NCBI RefSeq assembly: GCF_947488945.1
Contig: NZ_CANLBS010000033.1
Span: forward strand, 1-49,645
Length of the DNA stretch: 49,645 nt
From: an uncultured Streptomyces sp.
Lineage (GTDB): Bacteria > Actinomycetota > Actinomycetes > Streptomycetales > Streptomycetaceae
Direction: 5' to 3'
A program made the translations under genes and the position numbers. The notes beneath the pieces were generated by a model that was given only the letters and a program-made list of their open reading frames with translations, made no database searches and was not told the DNA's origin. Shown here piece after piece: positions 40,586 to 49,181 of this stretch; position 1 is the stretch's first letter; the number at the start of each line of letters is the position of its first letter.

Positions 40586-41971
40586 GTGTCCAGCACCCAT
40601 GACCTGCCCGCACAGCGCCCCGCCGCCCACGCCGACGAACCCCGCCCGCACACCGACCAGGCCGGATTCCTCCGCACGCCCCCGCAGAGCCTGGAAGCCG
40701 AGCAGGCGACCCTCGGCACCCTGATGACCAGCATGGGCGCCTCCGAGCGCTACTTCGCGGAGACCCTGGAGACGGGCATCGTCGCGCAGGAGTACTACAA
40801 GCCGGCCCACACGGTGATCCACCGCGCGATCTGCGACCTGCACCAGGCCGGAGAGCCCGTCGACGTCCTCACCGTCGCCGCGGAACTCGCAGAACGCGGG
40901 GAACTCGCCAAGGTCGGCGGGGCCCCGTACCTGCACGCCTGCATCCAGGCTGTCCCCACGGCCGCGAACGGGCCCCGCTACGCGGAGATCGTCCGGGCCA
41001 AGGCCTACCGCCGGGCCGCGATCGAGTCGGCCCACAAGATCCTGCAGTACGCCTACAGCGAGGAAGGCGACGAAGACAACGTCCGCAGCCTCGTCGAGCA
41101 GGAACTGACCGCGATCGTCGCCGGCACCCCCGGCCTCCGGGACGCCCCGCCACTCGTCGACGACCTCTACCTCGACTACGTCGCCGAACTCGAAGAGATC
41201 CAGAACGGACGGCAGCTCGGCCTGTCCTACGGCATCACCGACCTGGACGCCATGACCTCCGGCATGCACCCCCAGAACGTCACCGTCATCGCCGCCCAGT
41301 CCGGCGTCGGCAAATCCACCCTCGCCCTGAACGCCGCCGTCGCCGCCGCCAAGAACGGCGCCACCGTGATGTTCTCCTCCCTCGAGATGAGCAGCACGGA
41401 ACTCATGCACAAGATCGTCGCCGCCGAGGGCACGCTCCCCCTGCACCACCTGACCCGCATGGACGCCCTCACCCCCGAAGACTGGAAGAAAGTGGAACGC
41501 CTCGGCCGCGAGCTGTTCCGGACGCTGCCGCTGCGCATCCACCGCCCCGACCACGCCTCCCTGCGCGACATCGAGTCCGCCGCCCGCGCCTGCGCACGCA
41601 AGGACGGCCTCGACGTCCTGGTCGTCGACTACCTCCAGCTCGTCGAAGTCGAACAGAACCGCAACAACACCCGCGAACAAGCCGTCGCAGCCGTCTCACG
41701 CGGCCTCAAAAACCTCTCGGTCGACCTCGACTGCCACGTCATCGCCCTCTCCCAGCTCAACGACGACGGCATGGTCCGCGAATCACGGGCCATCAAGAAC
41801 GACGCATCCGTCATGATCAAAGTCGAGCGCCCCGACATGGACGAACCCGAATCCCCGCGCGCCGGCGAGGTCGATCTCGTGATTGAGAAGAACCGGTTCG
41901 GACCTCGGGCTACGGTCTCCGCAGCCGCTCAGCTGCACTACAGCCGCTTCCTTGACATGCAGCTGGCCTGA
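40586..41971 (+). CDS. dnaB: DnaB-family replicative helicase (Rep2-like)
   Basis: A GTG behind AGGAGA gives 461 residues. The N-terminal DnaB domain (residues 25-150) has RTPPQSLEAEQATLG and FAETLETGIVAQEYYKPAHTVIHRAI. The RecA-like domain holds Walker A AAQSGVGKST (about 234-243), FSSLEMSS, Walker B VLVVDYLQL and a terminal EKNRFGPRATV. It would unwind DNA ahead of the fork after loading by the Rep1-like protein. Its length equals that of chromosomal DnaB, but the sequence is plasmid/phage-like. Confidence 0.92.
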   Translation: MSSTHDLPAQRPAAHADEPRPHTDQAGFLRTPPQSLEAEQATLGTLMTSMGASERYFAETLETGIVAQEYYKPAHTVIHRAICDLHQAGEPVDVLTVAAELAERGELAKVGGAPYLHACIQAVPTAANGPRYAEIVRAKAYRRAAIESAHKILQYAYSEEGDEDNVRSLVEQELTAIVAGTPGLRDAPPLVDDLYLDYVAELEEIQNGRQLGLSYGITDLDAMTSGMHPQNVTVIAAQSGVGKSTLALNAAVAAAKNGATVMFSSLEMSSTELMHKIVAAEGTLPLHHLTRMDALTPEDWKKVERLGRELFRTLPLRIHRPDHASLRDIESAARACARKDGLDVLVVDYLQLVEVEQNRNNTREQAVAAVSRGLKNLSVDLDCHVIALSQLNDDGMVRESRAIKNDASVMIKVERPDMDEPESPRAGEVDLVIEKNRFGPRATVSAAAQLHYSRFLDMQLA

Positions 41972-42007
41972 GGGACATCCGCTCACCGGTCCACAAGGCC
42001 CTTAAAG

Positions 42008-42081
42008 GGGTCTCTCGCTGACGATCTCCACCCCGCAGTTCCTCCGGGCTGCTAGGGGTGGAGATCGTCAGCGAGAGACCC
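42008..42081. repeat. 27-bp perfect inverted repeat downstream of dnaB
   Basis: The 27-base arms 42008-42034 and 42055-42081 are exact reverse complements with a 20-nt loop that itself has GCAG/CTGC. It begins 37 bases after the helicase stop. It can serve as a terminator but is much longer than the others here, so an added role in replication or as an RNA is possible. Confidence 0.75.
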
Positions 42082-42402
42082 GCGTGTCCGATCGTGCAGC
42101 CACAGGGGTTCCGACTGGTGTCGCACGACCGCTCCTGCCGTCGGACTCACGCGACGTCAGCTGAAACCGGGGACAGCGCCACCGGGAGGGTTAGAGCGGA
42201 CCGGCGCCCCAGCTTCCGGGCGACCAGGCGCTTTCCAACGTCGCAGGACTCGGCGAGAACAGTGCGTGTACACGGGAATGGCAGCGAAGACGCGCGGTGT
42301 CCTGGACAGTTTCTGTCGGCGGAAGAACCTGTAGCCCGGTCGATCAGTTACTCGTGTGCCGCCAACGACTGAGCGGCCGCTGATTATTGCCAGGAGGCAC
42401 AG
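42082..42402. other. intergenic, nothing clear
   Basis: About 320 bases without a supported gene. The right end contains the AGGAGG ribosome-binding site of the gene at 42403. Confidence 0.5.
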
Positions 42403-43077
42403 GTGGCACCGGAGGAGTTCCTCGACGTAGCCGAGCAGCATGCTGAAGCCGGTCGGTTTTCTGCGGCTGTGGCTTACGCCAGCATCGCCACCGCCCGGGC
42501 GGCCGTGACCGCCCGGCAGGCGGATCCGATCTATCCCGGGGACCACCAGCCTCGGCCGGCAGACTGGTGCGGGAAGTGTCACAGCCCCGGAAGGCGGCGG
42601 ATCGACCAGAAGGACTGTCCGCGGTGCAGCCCACAGGTCCTTCGTGCTCGGCTGTGCCGTTACTGCGGCGTGTACCTCGAGAAGCGCTTGGACGCCCACG
42701 GCTCAGAGGAGTCGTGGGCCTGGCGCGATGAACGCAATAGCCTCAACTGTCCCAAGGCACCGGATCCGGCAGCGCCTTCGCCAGATCCGGTGGGAGAGGA
42801 ACACGACGTCAACCCCGACCATGTGTGGACTGTCTTCTTTCAGGAGTGGAAAGACCACCGCGCTCTCACAGAGCCGGCTACCGCAGCCGAGCTCCTGGCG
42901 ACCTCAGTGCTTATGCCGTATGTACCCCGAACCCGGTTCGGGGAGAGGCCGCACGCGGAGCATCTGGAGGCGTGGCTTGCCGAGCGGGTGTCCAAGCCTC
43001 ACGGCCCGCTGCAACTGGCAGAGGAAGCAGTTCCTGAGAGCCCGTCCGTACGGGCCTGGCGCCTGACCTCTCTCTGA
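42403..43077 (+). CDS. zinc-ribbon-containing protein, unknown
   Basis: A GTG behind AGGAGG gives 224 residues. The N-terminal 40 residues form a helix (EEFLDVAEQHAEAGRFSAAVAYASIATARAA) with a TPR-like appearance. Cysteine pairs CGKC, CPRC and CRYC at about 56-88, with a later lone Cys, suggest two zinc ribbons. The C-terminal 80 residues are mixed and acidic (DHVWTVFFQEWKDHRALTEPAT). Unknown role; same direction as the following genes. Confidence 0.7.
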   Translation: MAPEEFLDVAEQHAEAGRFSAAVAYASIATARAAVTARQADPIYPGDHQPRPADWCGKCHSPGRRRIDQKDCPRCSPQVLRARLCRYCGVYLEKRLDAHGSEESWAWRDERNSLNCPKAPDPAAPSPDPVGEEHDVNPDHVWTVFFQEWKDHRALTEPATAAELLATSVLMPYVPRTRFGERPHAEHLEAWLAERVSKPHGPLQLAEEAVPESPSVRAWRLTSL

Positions 43078-43193
43078 CTCCGGAGGCGCTGCCCGGCCAG
43101 CGCTCACCCCGCTTCCTTCTTGCCGTGTCCTGCATCAGCAGACCTCGTTGTCGTGATGCAGGCACAACGGCGAGCCGGGAGCGCAGCGCACCC

Positions 43194-44192
43194 ATGTCCA
43201 TGCATCTCCACCGCTCGAACCAGACGCAGATCCTTCGGCGGTCTGGAGCCTCCCTCTGCAAGTACTGCGGCACACCCGTCGAGTGGTTCCAGCGCTACGA
43301 CGCCTTGCGGATCCCGCTGACCAACGAGTTCCCCAGTCGCCGCGTGCCGGCGAGTCTGCGCTGGCACATCAACCGCGGGGTGGCCTACCCGGGCACTGAC
43401 GCGTCCAACGGGTACTGCCGGATCCCTCACCCCGCCATTTGCCCCGCAGTCGACCATCCCGACCTCCCGCCCCCCATTCTGGACCTCGTCCGCCGACTCG
43501 GAGTCCGGATGCGCACGGCGATCGAGCGGGGCGAGTTCGAACCCTTTGTCGAGCCGGAGGAGCCGGTGGCAGAGGAAGAGGTCGAGAGCCCCGGGCCAGA
43601 GGAGGTGCGCCAGGTGCGCCACGTGGTCGGCTATCACAGCCTGCTGCGGATCGGCCCGTGCGCGATCGATGACCTGCAATGCATCGCAAGGGACGAGCAC
43701 ACTGGGCGCCGGTGCGAGGGTGGCGTCGCCGATCTGAGCGAAGGACGCTGGGAACGGGTCGCCATCAACCAGGAGCAGGCCACCGGCCGCCTGGGCCAAA
43801 TGGTCCTCAACCTCACCGGGGGCAGCATCTGGGTGTGGCATCTGCCCGACTTCAACGTCTCCCTCCGCTGGTGGAACCAGCGTTGCCACGATCACTTCAA
43901 CTCCGCCCAGCCGGACCACACCGAAAACGAGTTCGTTCCCTTCCACCCGCTGCGTCACGACGCGTTCGTCCTGACTGAGCGGCCCACCGGCTACGACCTG
44001 AACACCGAGGACACCCCCCTCGTCATCCACGACGGGCCGGGCGAACGCACGAAGTGCGCGAGCCCGTCCTGTACGAACACGTCCGTCCTCTCCCCGCAGA
44101 AAGGGTGGCTGTGCTGGCAGTGCGAGAAGATCCTGCGCCGCCGTCGTGCCGTTCATCAGCGTTGGGGGCAGGCGCCTGAGGAAGTTCCCTGA
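43194..44192 (+). CDS. DUF6083-like protein with CxxC sites
   Basis: From the ATG at 43194 the product is 332 residues. The first 80 residues contain CKYCGTPVEWFQRYDALRIPL, VPASLRWHINRGVAYPG and C-rich sites characteristic of DUF6083-type actinobacterial proteins. A middle acidic linker leads to a second domain (LLRIGPCAIDDLQCIARDEHTG...VWHLPDFNVSLRWWNQRCHDHF). The C-terminus has a CASPSC...CWQC zinc ribbon. Function unknown. Confidence 0.7.
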   Translation: MSMHLHRSNQTQILRRSGASLCKYCGTPVEWFQRYDALRIPLTNEFPSRRVPASLRWHINRGVAYPGTDASNGYCRIPHPAICPAVDHPDLPPPILDLVRRLGVRMRTAIERGEFEPFVEPEEPVAEEEVESPGPEEVRQVRHVVGYHSLLRIGPCAIDDLQCIARDEHTGRRCEGGVADLSEGRWERVAINQEQATGRLGQMVLNLTGGSIWVWHLPDFNVSLRWWNQRCHDHFNSAQPDHTENEFVPFHPLRHDAFVLTERPTGYDLNTEDTPLVIHDGPGERTKCASPSCTNTSVLSPQKGWLCWQCEKILRRRRAVHQRWGQAPEEVP

Positions 44193-44334
44193 GTGGGTCA
44201 AAAAGCTTTCTTCAGTGGGTCCCTGATCCGTTCAGACCGGTGCCGGCCAGGCGCTTGGGCGTGGCCACCGAGACCGCCCCGACCGCCGTGTCCGTGCGCC
44301 GGGGCGGCCCGGCGACAGGCCATATTTCGGTCAT

Positions 44335-44354
44335 CTGTTTGCGTTTCCAAACAG
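44335..44354. promoter_or_regulatory. palindrome upstream of helicase-nuclease gene
   Basis: CTGTTTG (44335-44341) and CAAACAG (44348-44354) flank a 6-nt spacer in a locally A/T-richer patch 125 bases before the start. It may be an operator. Confidence 0.45.
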
Positions 44355-44478
44355 TCATTCCCCATCTAGCTGCAGGTTGTCAGTGCCTTCGGTCATGCTG
44401 CGCCTGACCAGACTCTGCCCGGGCGGCCTGTGCTGGCTGGCGGAGTGAGCGGGTAGCAAACGCGCGAAGGGGACGAAA

Positions 44479-46860
44479 GTGAAGGCGACCGAGGAGCAGG
44501 CGGCAGCACGAGACGCCTTTACCGCCGGCCATGATCTCGCTCTGGTGGCAGGCGCGGGTACGGGGAAGACGTCGACGCTGGTGATGATGGGTGCCGCGTC
44601 ACCCCGGCGCGGCATGTACATCGCGTTCAACAAGCCCATCGCGCTGGAGGCCAAGGCCCGGTTCGGGTCCAACGTCCACTGCAGCACCTCGCACGCACTG
44701 GCCTACCGTGCGGTCGGAAGCCGCTTCCAGGCCCGCCTGGAAGCCACACGGCACATGCCCTTGTGGCGCACGGCGCAGCTCCTCAACTTGGACCGGGACC
44801 TGGCCGTCGGCAGCCGCCGTCTGAAAGTCACGACCTTGGCCCACCTCGTGATGGAGATGGTCAAGCACTTCTGCTACTCCACCGACGAACAGGTCACCGC
44901 CCGCCACCTGGGCACGGTCCACGGGCTCGACGAGGCGGGCCAGCAATACGTCGTGCAAGGACTACTGCCCCGGGCCCGGTGGGCCTGGGACGACATCTGC
45001 TCCCCGAACGGCACCCTGCCCTTCAAGCATGATCACTACCTGAAGATGTGGGCGCTCACCCGCCCCCGGCTGCGCGCCGACTACATCCTGCTGGACGAGG
45101 CACAGGACACCAACCCGGTCCTCGAAGAGATCTTCCTCGCGCAACAGGCCCAGCGCGTCTGCGTCGGGGACCCCTCCCAGCAGATCTACGAATGGCGTCA
45201 CGCCAAGGACATCATGAGCAGCTTCCCCGGCACGAGGATGGAGCTCACCCAGTCCTTCCGCTTCGGCCCGCCCATCGCAGATGTCGCCAACCACTGGCTC
45301 CGCGCGGCCACCTCGAGCATGCAGCTCACCGGTCACGCCGCGGAACCGTCCGAGCTGACCGAGGTGGACGTCCCCGACGCGGTCCTGTGCCGGGGCAACG
45401 CCGACGCCCTCGCGGAAGTCCTGCGCTTCCTGGACCGGAAGGTGCCCGTCGCCCTGGTCGGCGGCGGAAAGCCCCTGCTGAGCATCGCGAAGGCGGCCAT
45501 CGACCTGCAGGCCGGGCGCCGCACCTCGCACCACGACCTCGCCCTCTTCTCCTCCTGGGGCGAGGTCCAGGAGTACGCCGAGCACGACTCCGCCGCCGCA
45601 GACCTCAAAGCGATCGTCGACATCGTCGACACCTACGGCCCCCACCAGATCATCCGCACGGTCCAGCAGATGAGCGACGAGGAACAAGCCCGCGTCGTCG
45701 TCTCCACCGTCCACAAGGCCAAGGGCCGCGAATGGAACCGCGTCCGCATCGGCCCCGGCTTCACCCCGCCCGACGACACCGGGGCCGTGCACCCTGCCCT
45801 CGCACGCCTCGTCTACGTGGCCGTCACCCGGGCCCGCACCCAACTCGACACCGTCGGCATCAAACGGCTGCAGACCCGCTTCACCACCGCGACAGCCCAC
45901 ACCACCCCCGAAGGCCTTCCGCTGGCACGCCTGCCCCTGACCGGCCAGCTCAAATACCCGCGCTCCCCGATGTCCTCGTTTCTGGCCCGGCACCTGCCCC
46001 ACCCTGAACGCCTCATCGCTTCCTACCTCCAGCACATCCAAGGCCTCCCGCACCCCGTTCAGCCCCTGAACGAACGCCGCCCCGACTACGCCGCCCTCGG
46101 CCACACCATCGACTACCGGCTGCGCCTGGTCCTCGGCTCCGACCCGGGGCCCGCCGCGCAGGCCGGCGTCGACATCATCGGCAGCAGCCATCCCATCGAC
46201 GGAGCACCCAGCACCGCGGTACGCCAGAACCTCTACATGATCGGCAGCAGCATTCTGGGACGCCTCCGCGCCCACCTGTCAGACGCCAGCCGCCGACTCG
46301 ACGACGACGAACTGACCAGGCTCTGCTTCGTTACCAGCTTCTTTGAAGCGATCTACCGCAACGGCACCTTCCCCCGCAAACGCAACCTCCTCACCCTGGT
46401 CGACGAGCACACCACCATTAACGGCCTGACCCGCGCTGTACCGGCCTACGTCCTCGAAGACATCGACGAGCAGATGAACCTCGCCGAGAAGTCCTTCGCA
46501 CCCCTGCGCGACCTCCCCGCCCACCAACGTGTATGCGGACCGACGTTCACCGGCAGCACCGACGTCCACGCCGACGCCGACTTCATCACCGGCGGCTTTC
46601 TCATCGACTGCAAGGCCGTCACCCGACCCCACCGCCTGGGCAGAGAAGAAGTACAGCAGCTCGCCGGCTACCTCCTCCTGGACTACGACAACCAATACGA
46701 CATCCACGACATCGGCTTCTACCTCGCCCGGCAAGGCACCCTGATCCGCTGGAGCGTCCCCGAATTCCTAACCACGCTGGGCGCCCGCACCACGCTCCCG
46801 CAGCTCCGCACGGCCCTACGTGAAGACCTGCGCGCCACCCGCTTCAGCAAGCGGAGCTGA
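44479..46860 (+). CDS. Fbh1-like SF1 helicase fused to a PD-(D/E)XK-like domain
   Basis: The 793-residue product starts at a GTG behind AAGGGGA. Residues 1-470 form a UvrD/Rep-type helicase: Walker A AGAGTGKT (24-31), YIAFNKPIALEAKARF, a HALAYRA motif, Walker B LLDEAQDTN (about 202-210), GDPSQQIYEWRHA, VVSTVHKAKGREW and LVYVAVTRAR. The FNK and QQIYxxR features recall Fbh1-type helicases. The C-terminal 250 residues include DADFITGGFLIDCKAV (about 697-712) and a QQLAGYLLLDY helix, a PD-(D/E)XK-like nuclease arrangement. It may process recombination intermediates or foreign DNA; a defence role is possible. Confidence 0.8.
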   Translation: MKATEEQAAARDAFTAGHDLALVAGAGTGKTSTLVMMGAASPRRGMYIAFNKPIALEAKARFGSNVHCSTSHALAYRAVGSRFQARLEATRHMPLWRTAQLLNLDRDLAVGSRRLKVTTLAHLVMEMVKHFCYSTDEQVTARHLGTVHGLDEAGQQYVVQGLLPRARWAWDDICSPNGTLPFKHDHYLKMWALTRPRLRADYILLDEAQDTNPVLEEIFLAQQAQRVCVGDPSQQIYEWRHAKDIMSSFPGTRMELTQSFRFGPPIADVANHWLRAATSSMQLTGHAAEPSELTEVDVPDAVLCRGNADALAEVLRFLDRKVPVALVGGGKPLLSIAKAAIDLQAGRRTSHHDLALFSSWGEVQEYAEHDSAAADLKAIVDIVDTYGPHQIIRTVQQMSDEEQARVVVSTVHKAKGREWNRVRIGPGFTPPDDTGAVHPALARLVYVAVTRARTQLDTVGIKRLQTRFTTATAHTTPEGLPLARLPLTGQLKYPRSPMSSFLARHLPHPERLIASYLQHIQGLPHPVQPLNERRPDYAALGHTIDYRLRLVLGSDPGPAAQAGVDIIGSSHPIDGAPSTAVRQNLYMIGSSILGRLRAHLSDASRRLDDDELTRLCFVTSFFEAIYRNGTFPRKRNLLTLVDEHTTINGLTRAVPAYVLEDIDEQMNLAEKSFAPLRDLPAHQRVCGPTFTGSTDVHADADFITGGFLIDCKAVTRPHRLGREEVQQLAGYLLLDYDNQYDIHDIGFYLARQGTLIRWSVPEFLTTLGARTTLPQLRTALREDLRATRFSKRS

Positions 46861-46974
46861 CCGGGTTCAAAGAGCTCAGGCACGGAAGGAACGGAAGGGG
46901 ATCGGGTGCGAGGGCACGCCGATGGCAGCTGCCGCTTGTATCGGTAGTTTGGACTATCTGGCTATGGCGCGGCG

Positions 46975-47472
46975 GTGGGCTGGGTGGCGCTGGATCAACG
47001 CGCCCTGCCGACGCTGCTGGCTCTGGCAGGACTGCTGCTGGTGGCAGACCCCTGGGAGCCGCTGGCGAAACTGTGGGGGTTCGCGCGCTCCCTGATCCAG
47101 CAAAGCGACTTCGGCGAGACATTGACCATCAGCTCCCGGGCTCAGGCCGTGCGCGGCGGACGCTGCCTGGGGGCGCTGCTGACCGCCACCGGCATGGGCC
47201 TCAGCACCCAGGCAGCAGGCACGTGGTGGCTGGTGCTGCTGGTCCCCCTCACCAGTGCCGTCGGCGTGTACACGGTGGTCGGCCAGGACGGCCACGTGAC
47301 GGCAGCGGTGCAACAGGCCATTGGCAACCTCGCTGCCGACTTCTCCGCGTCCCCGCCCCGCCCCGGCCGAACGGAACCAACCCAGCTGATCGCACTGTCC
47401 GATCCCGGCCGGGCGTACGACCGCAGGCAGGAACTCAGCACCGCACTGGCACAGGGGCGGGGGCGGCAGTGA
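46975..47472 (+). CDS. membrane protein, unknown
   Basis: The frame from the GTG at 46975 gives 165 residues with a hydrophobic segment at 12-24 and a pair near 68-100 (LGALLTATGMGLS, WWLVLLVPLTSAVGVYTVV), then a Pro-rich polar tail. The start is uncertain. Its stop overlaps the GTG of the decayed gene that follows (GTGA), as if the pair had been coupled. Confidence 0.6.
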   Translation: MGWVALDQRALPTLLALAGLLLVADPWEPLAKLWGFARSLIQQSDFGETLTISSRAQAVRGGRCLGALLTATGMGLSTQAAGTWWLVLLVPLTSAVGVYTVVGQDGHVTAAVQQAIGNLAADFSASPPRPGRTEPTQLIALSDPGRAYDRRQELSTALAQGRGRQ

Positions 47473-47862
47473 TCTGGGGCAAAATCCTCTTCGTACTGCC
47501 CGCCGTACTCTTCACGATCGCCCTCCTGGGAAGCCTCGGGACCAGCCTCCAGCACGCCATCCAGGACACGACGTGGGACAGCCACGGGATGAAGCGGTCA
47601 TCGACGGACCCGTACTGGCCTATCTGGACACCCACACCGCAGGGCTCCCCGTCATTGCCGACACGCTCTACACCACATGGCTGGCCGCCGGCGCACCATC
47701 TCCTTCGTCACCTGCACCTTCGGAGCCCGCCTCACCTGGGCCGCCCCCCGCGGCATCGCCTGCGCCGTAACCGACCCCGCCTGGGGCATCGCCTCGATCC
47801 TCGCCCTTCGAGGGGGTCAGCACCCGGCGGGGTTAGCAGCTGGCCACAGGTCCTCGACATGA
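47469..47862 (+). pseudogene. frameshifted small membrane-protein gene
   Basis: Three reading frames continue one another. Frame A from 47469 encodes VIWGKILFVLPAVLFTIALLGS (membrane segment). Frame B from about 47580 encodes DEAVIDGPVLAYLDTHTAGLPVIADTLYTTWLAAGA. Frame C from about 47677 encodes FGARLTWAA...GIASILALRG and ends at 47862. Intact streptomycete proteins have these three blocks in one frame, from memory. At least two frameshifts are needed, so the gene is broken. Confidence 0.55.
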
Positions 47863-47966
47863 GTCCGATGTCGGCCGATGTCGGAACCGAAATCAACCGT
47901 GAGACAGCCCAGGCGGGTTCTCCCAAGCCTGCCGCGCCACGGTTCGCGAGCCCATAACCTGTGGCC

Positions 47967-48236
47967 ATGCCGAAGGAGACACCGGAAGTGAAGCGGGCCC
48001 GGAAGGCTGCGGCGAAGGCTGCGGCCCGCCATGATGCGGCCCGCATCATGGCGGGTTTGGTGGAGCCGCCTCGGCTGCCAAAGCCGGAGCGCTCGTCGTG
48101 GGTGAAGGCCGTGCAGGCGCAGCCCGAGAAGCCTGCTCGGGCGCTGATCCCGCCGAAGAACACACCGCTGCCCGAACGCGACCGCGAGCAGTACGCCGAC
48201 AACGCCCCCGTGGGTTGGGTCAAGCCAAATGCATAG
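47967..48236 (+). CDS. small basic helical protein
   Basis: An ATG at 47967, with a GTG two codons upstream, opens 89 residues. The N-terminal third is a Lys/Arg/Ala helix (ETPEVKRARKAAAKAAARHDAAR), followed by Pro-rich segments. It could bind nucleic acid. No family recognised and no strong ribosome-binding site. Confidence 0.5.
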   Translation: MPKETPEVKRARKAAAKAAARHDAARIMAGLVEPPRLPKPERSSWVKAVQAQPEKPARALIPPKNTPLPERDREQYADNAPVGWVKPNA

Positions 48237-48320
48237 GTCGCCCCTGCCGCGCCTGGTACTCGTTCCGGCCGGCGCGACAGCCGATTCCGATGCCGCTGAA
48301 CCGACCACAAGGGGGAACAC

Positions 48321-48707
48321 ATGAGTAGCAGATGGCCGTGGGCCGTTCTGGGCGTAGCCGTAGTAGTCGGTCAATTCGTCGTAAACGCACGGCCGCGTGC
48401 CGCCGGTGAGTCGGACGAGGCGGCCCTCAGCAGATTTCGCGACGACCCAGGCAGCTTCGGCACCCACTGGAACAGCGGCTCCGGCGGGTACCGGAGCTGC
48501 GGCCACAATGCGTGCAGCAAGAAGGCGAAGAATTTCATCACGAGTCACGACTGCTGTGGCCGGTGCCGGGTCGCGGACACCCGGGACTGTGCGAGCAAAG
48601 CGATGCGCGACTACGAGGGGCCGGGCGGCTTCCACCACGACTTCCACGACGGAATCATGCAGCCTGACGTATGTACCGTCTGCGGTGAACCGCAGGAAGC
48701 GCACTGA
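48321..48707 (+). CDS. Cys-rich single-pass membrane protein
   Basis: The 128-residue product begins with a hydrophobic segment (WPWAVLGVAVVVGQFVV) that may be an anchor or signal. The rest is rich in cysteine and histidine, with CGHNAC, CCGRC, HHDFHD and CTVC, suggesting metal binding. No family recognised. Confidence 0.6.
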   Translation: MSSRWPWAVLGVAVVVGQFVVNARPRAAGESDEAALSRFRDDPGSFGTHWNSGSGGYRSCGHNACSKKAKNFITSHDCCGRCRVADTRDCASKAMRDYEGPGGFHHDFHDGIMQPDVCTVCGEPQEAH

Positions 48708-48775
48708 CTCGAAGCGATTCGATTCCAGCGGATCACACATCCACTGACGGCGACTTGGAGCCCGCTGTGTCGTCA

Positions 48776-48880
48776 GTCGACCAGGATGAGCCACCACTCG
48801 GCGATCTGCGGGTCCATCCGGTAGAGTATTTCGGATTTGCCGCTGTGGGTGTTGCAGCCCCCTGCCAGTTTTCGATAGGC
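48776..48880 (-). pseudogene. C-terminal remnant of a minus-strand gene
   Basis: The minus frame ending with the TGA near 48776 encodes YRKLAGGCNTHSGKSEILYR then MDPQIAEWWLILVD. It looks like a normal protein C-terminus, but to the right of about 48880 the plus strand encodes a transposase tail, so the 5' part seems lost. Confidence 0.35.
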
Positions 48881-49138
48881 CACCGTTTTGCCGAGGACTT
48901 CCGCCGCCCCTGGGAGCCACCGGTGAAACCGAACAAGCTCACCCAGGCCCGGGTCCGCCGAGGGTTCAGAAACCTCCGCCCAGCCTTGCCTTGCCCGGCC
49001 CGTGCGCCGAAACCATCGCACCCGGGCCCCGGCAGACCCCTCGGCTCGAAGAACCAGCAGCCAGCCACCCGCTACGACGTCGGCAAAACCGTCCGGCGTC
49101 CCGAGAGCATCATCGAACGGGACCGGATCAGACCATAA
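48881..49138 (+). pseudogene. C-terminal fragment of a transposase
   Basis: The plus frame from about 48881 to the stop at 49136-49138 encodes HRFAEDFRRPWEPP, LTQARVRRGFRNLR, a Pro/Lys-rich GPGRPLGSKN segment and RYDVGKTVRRPES. This is the typical C-terminus of a family of streptomycete putative transposases. The catalytic N-terminal part is absent, so it is an insertion-sequence remnant. Confidence 0.55.
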
Positions 49139-49181
49139 AGAACAATTTTACACGTATTCGCGCGGAACGGATCAAGAAACG

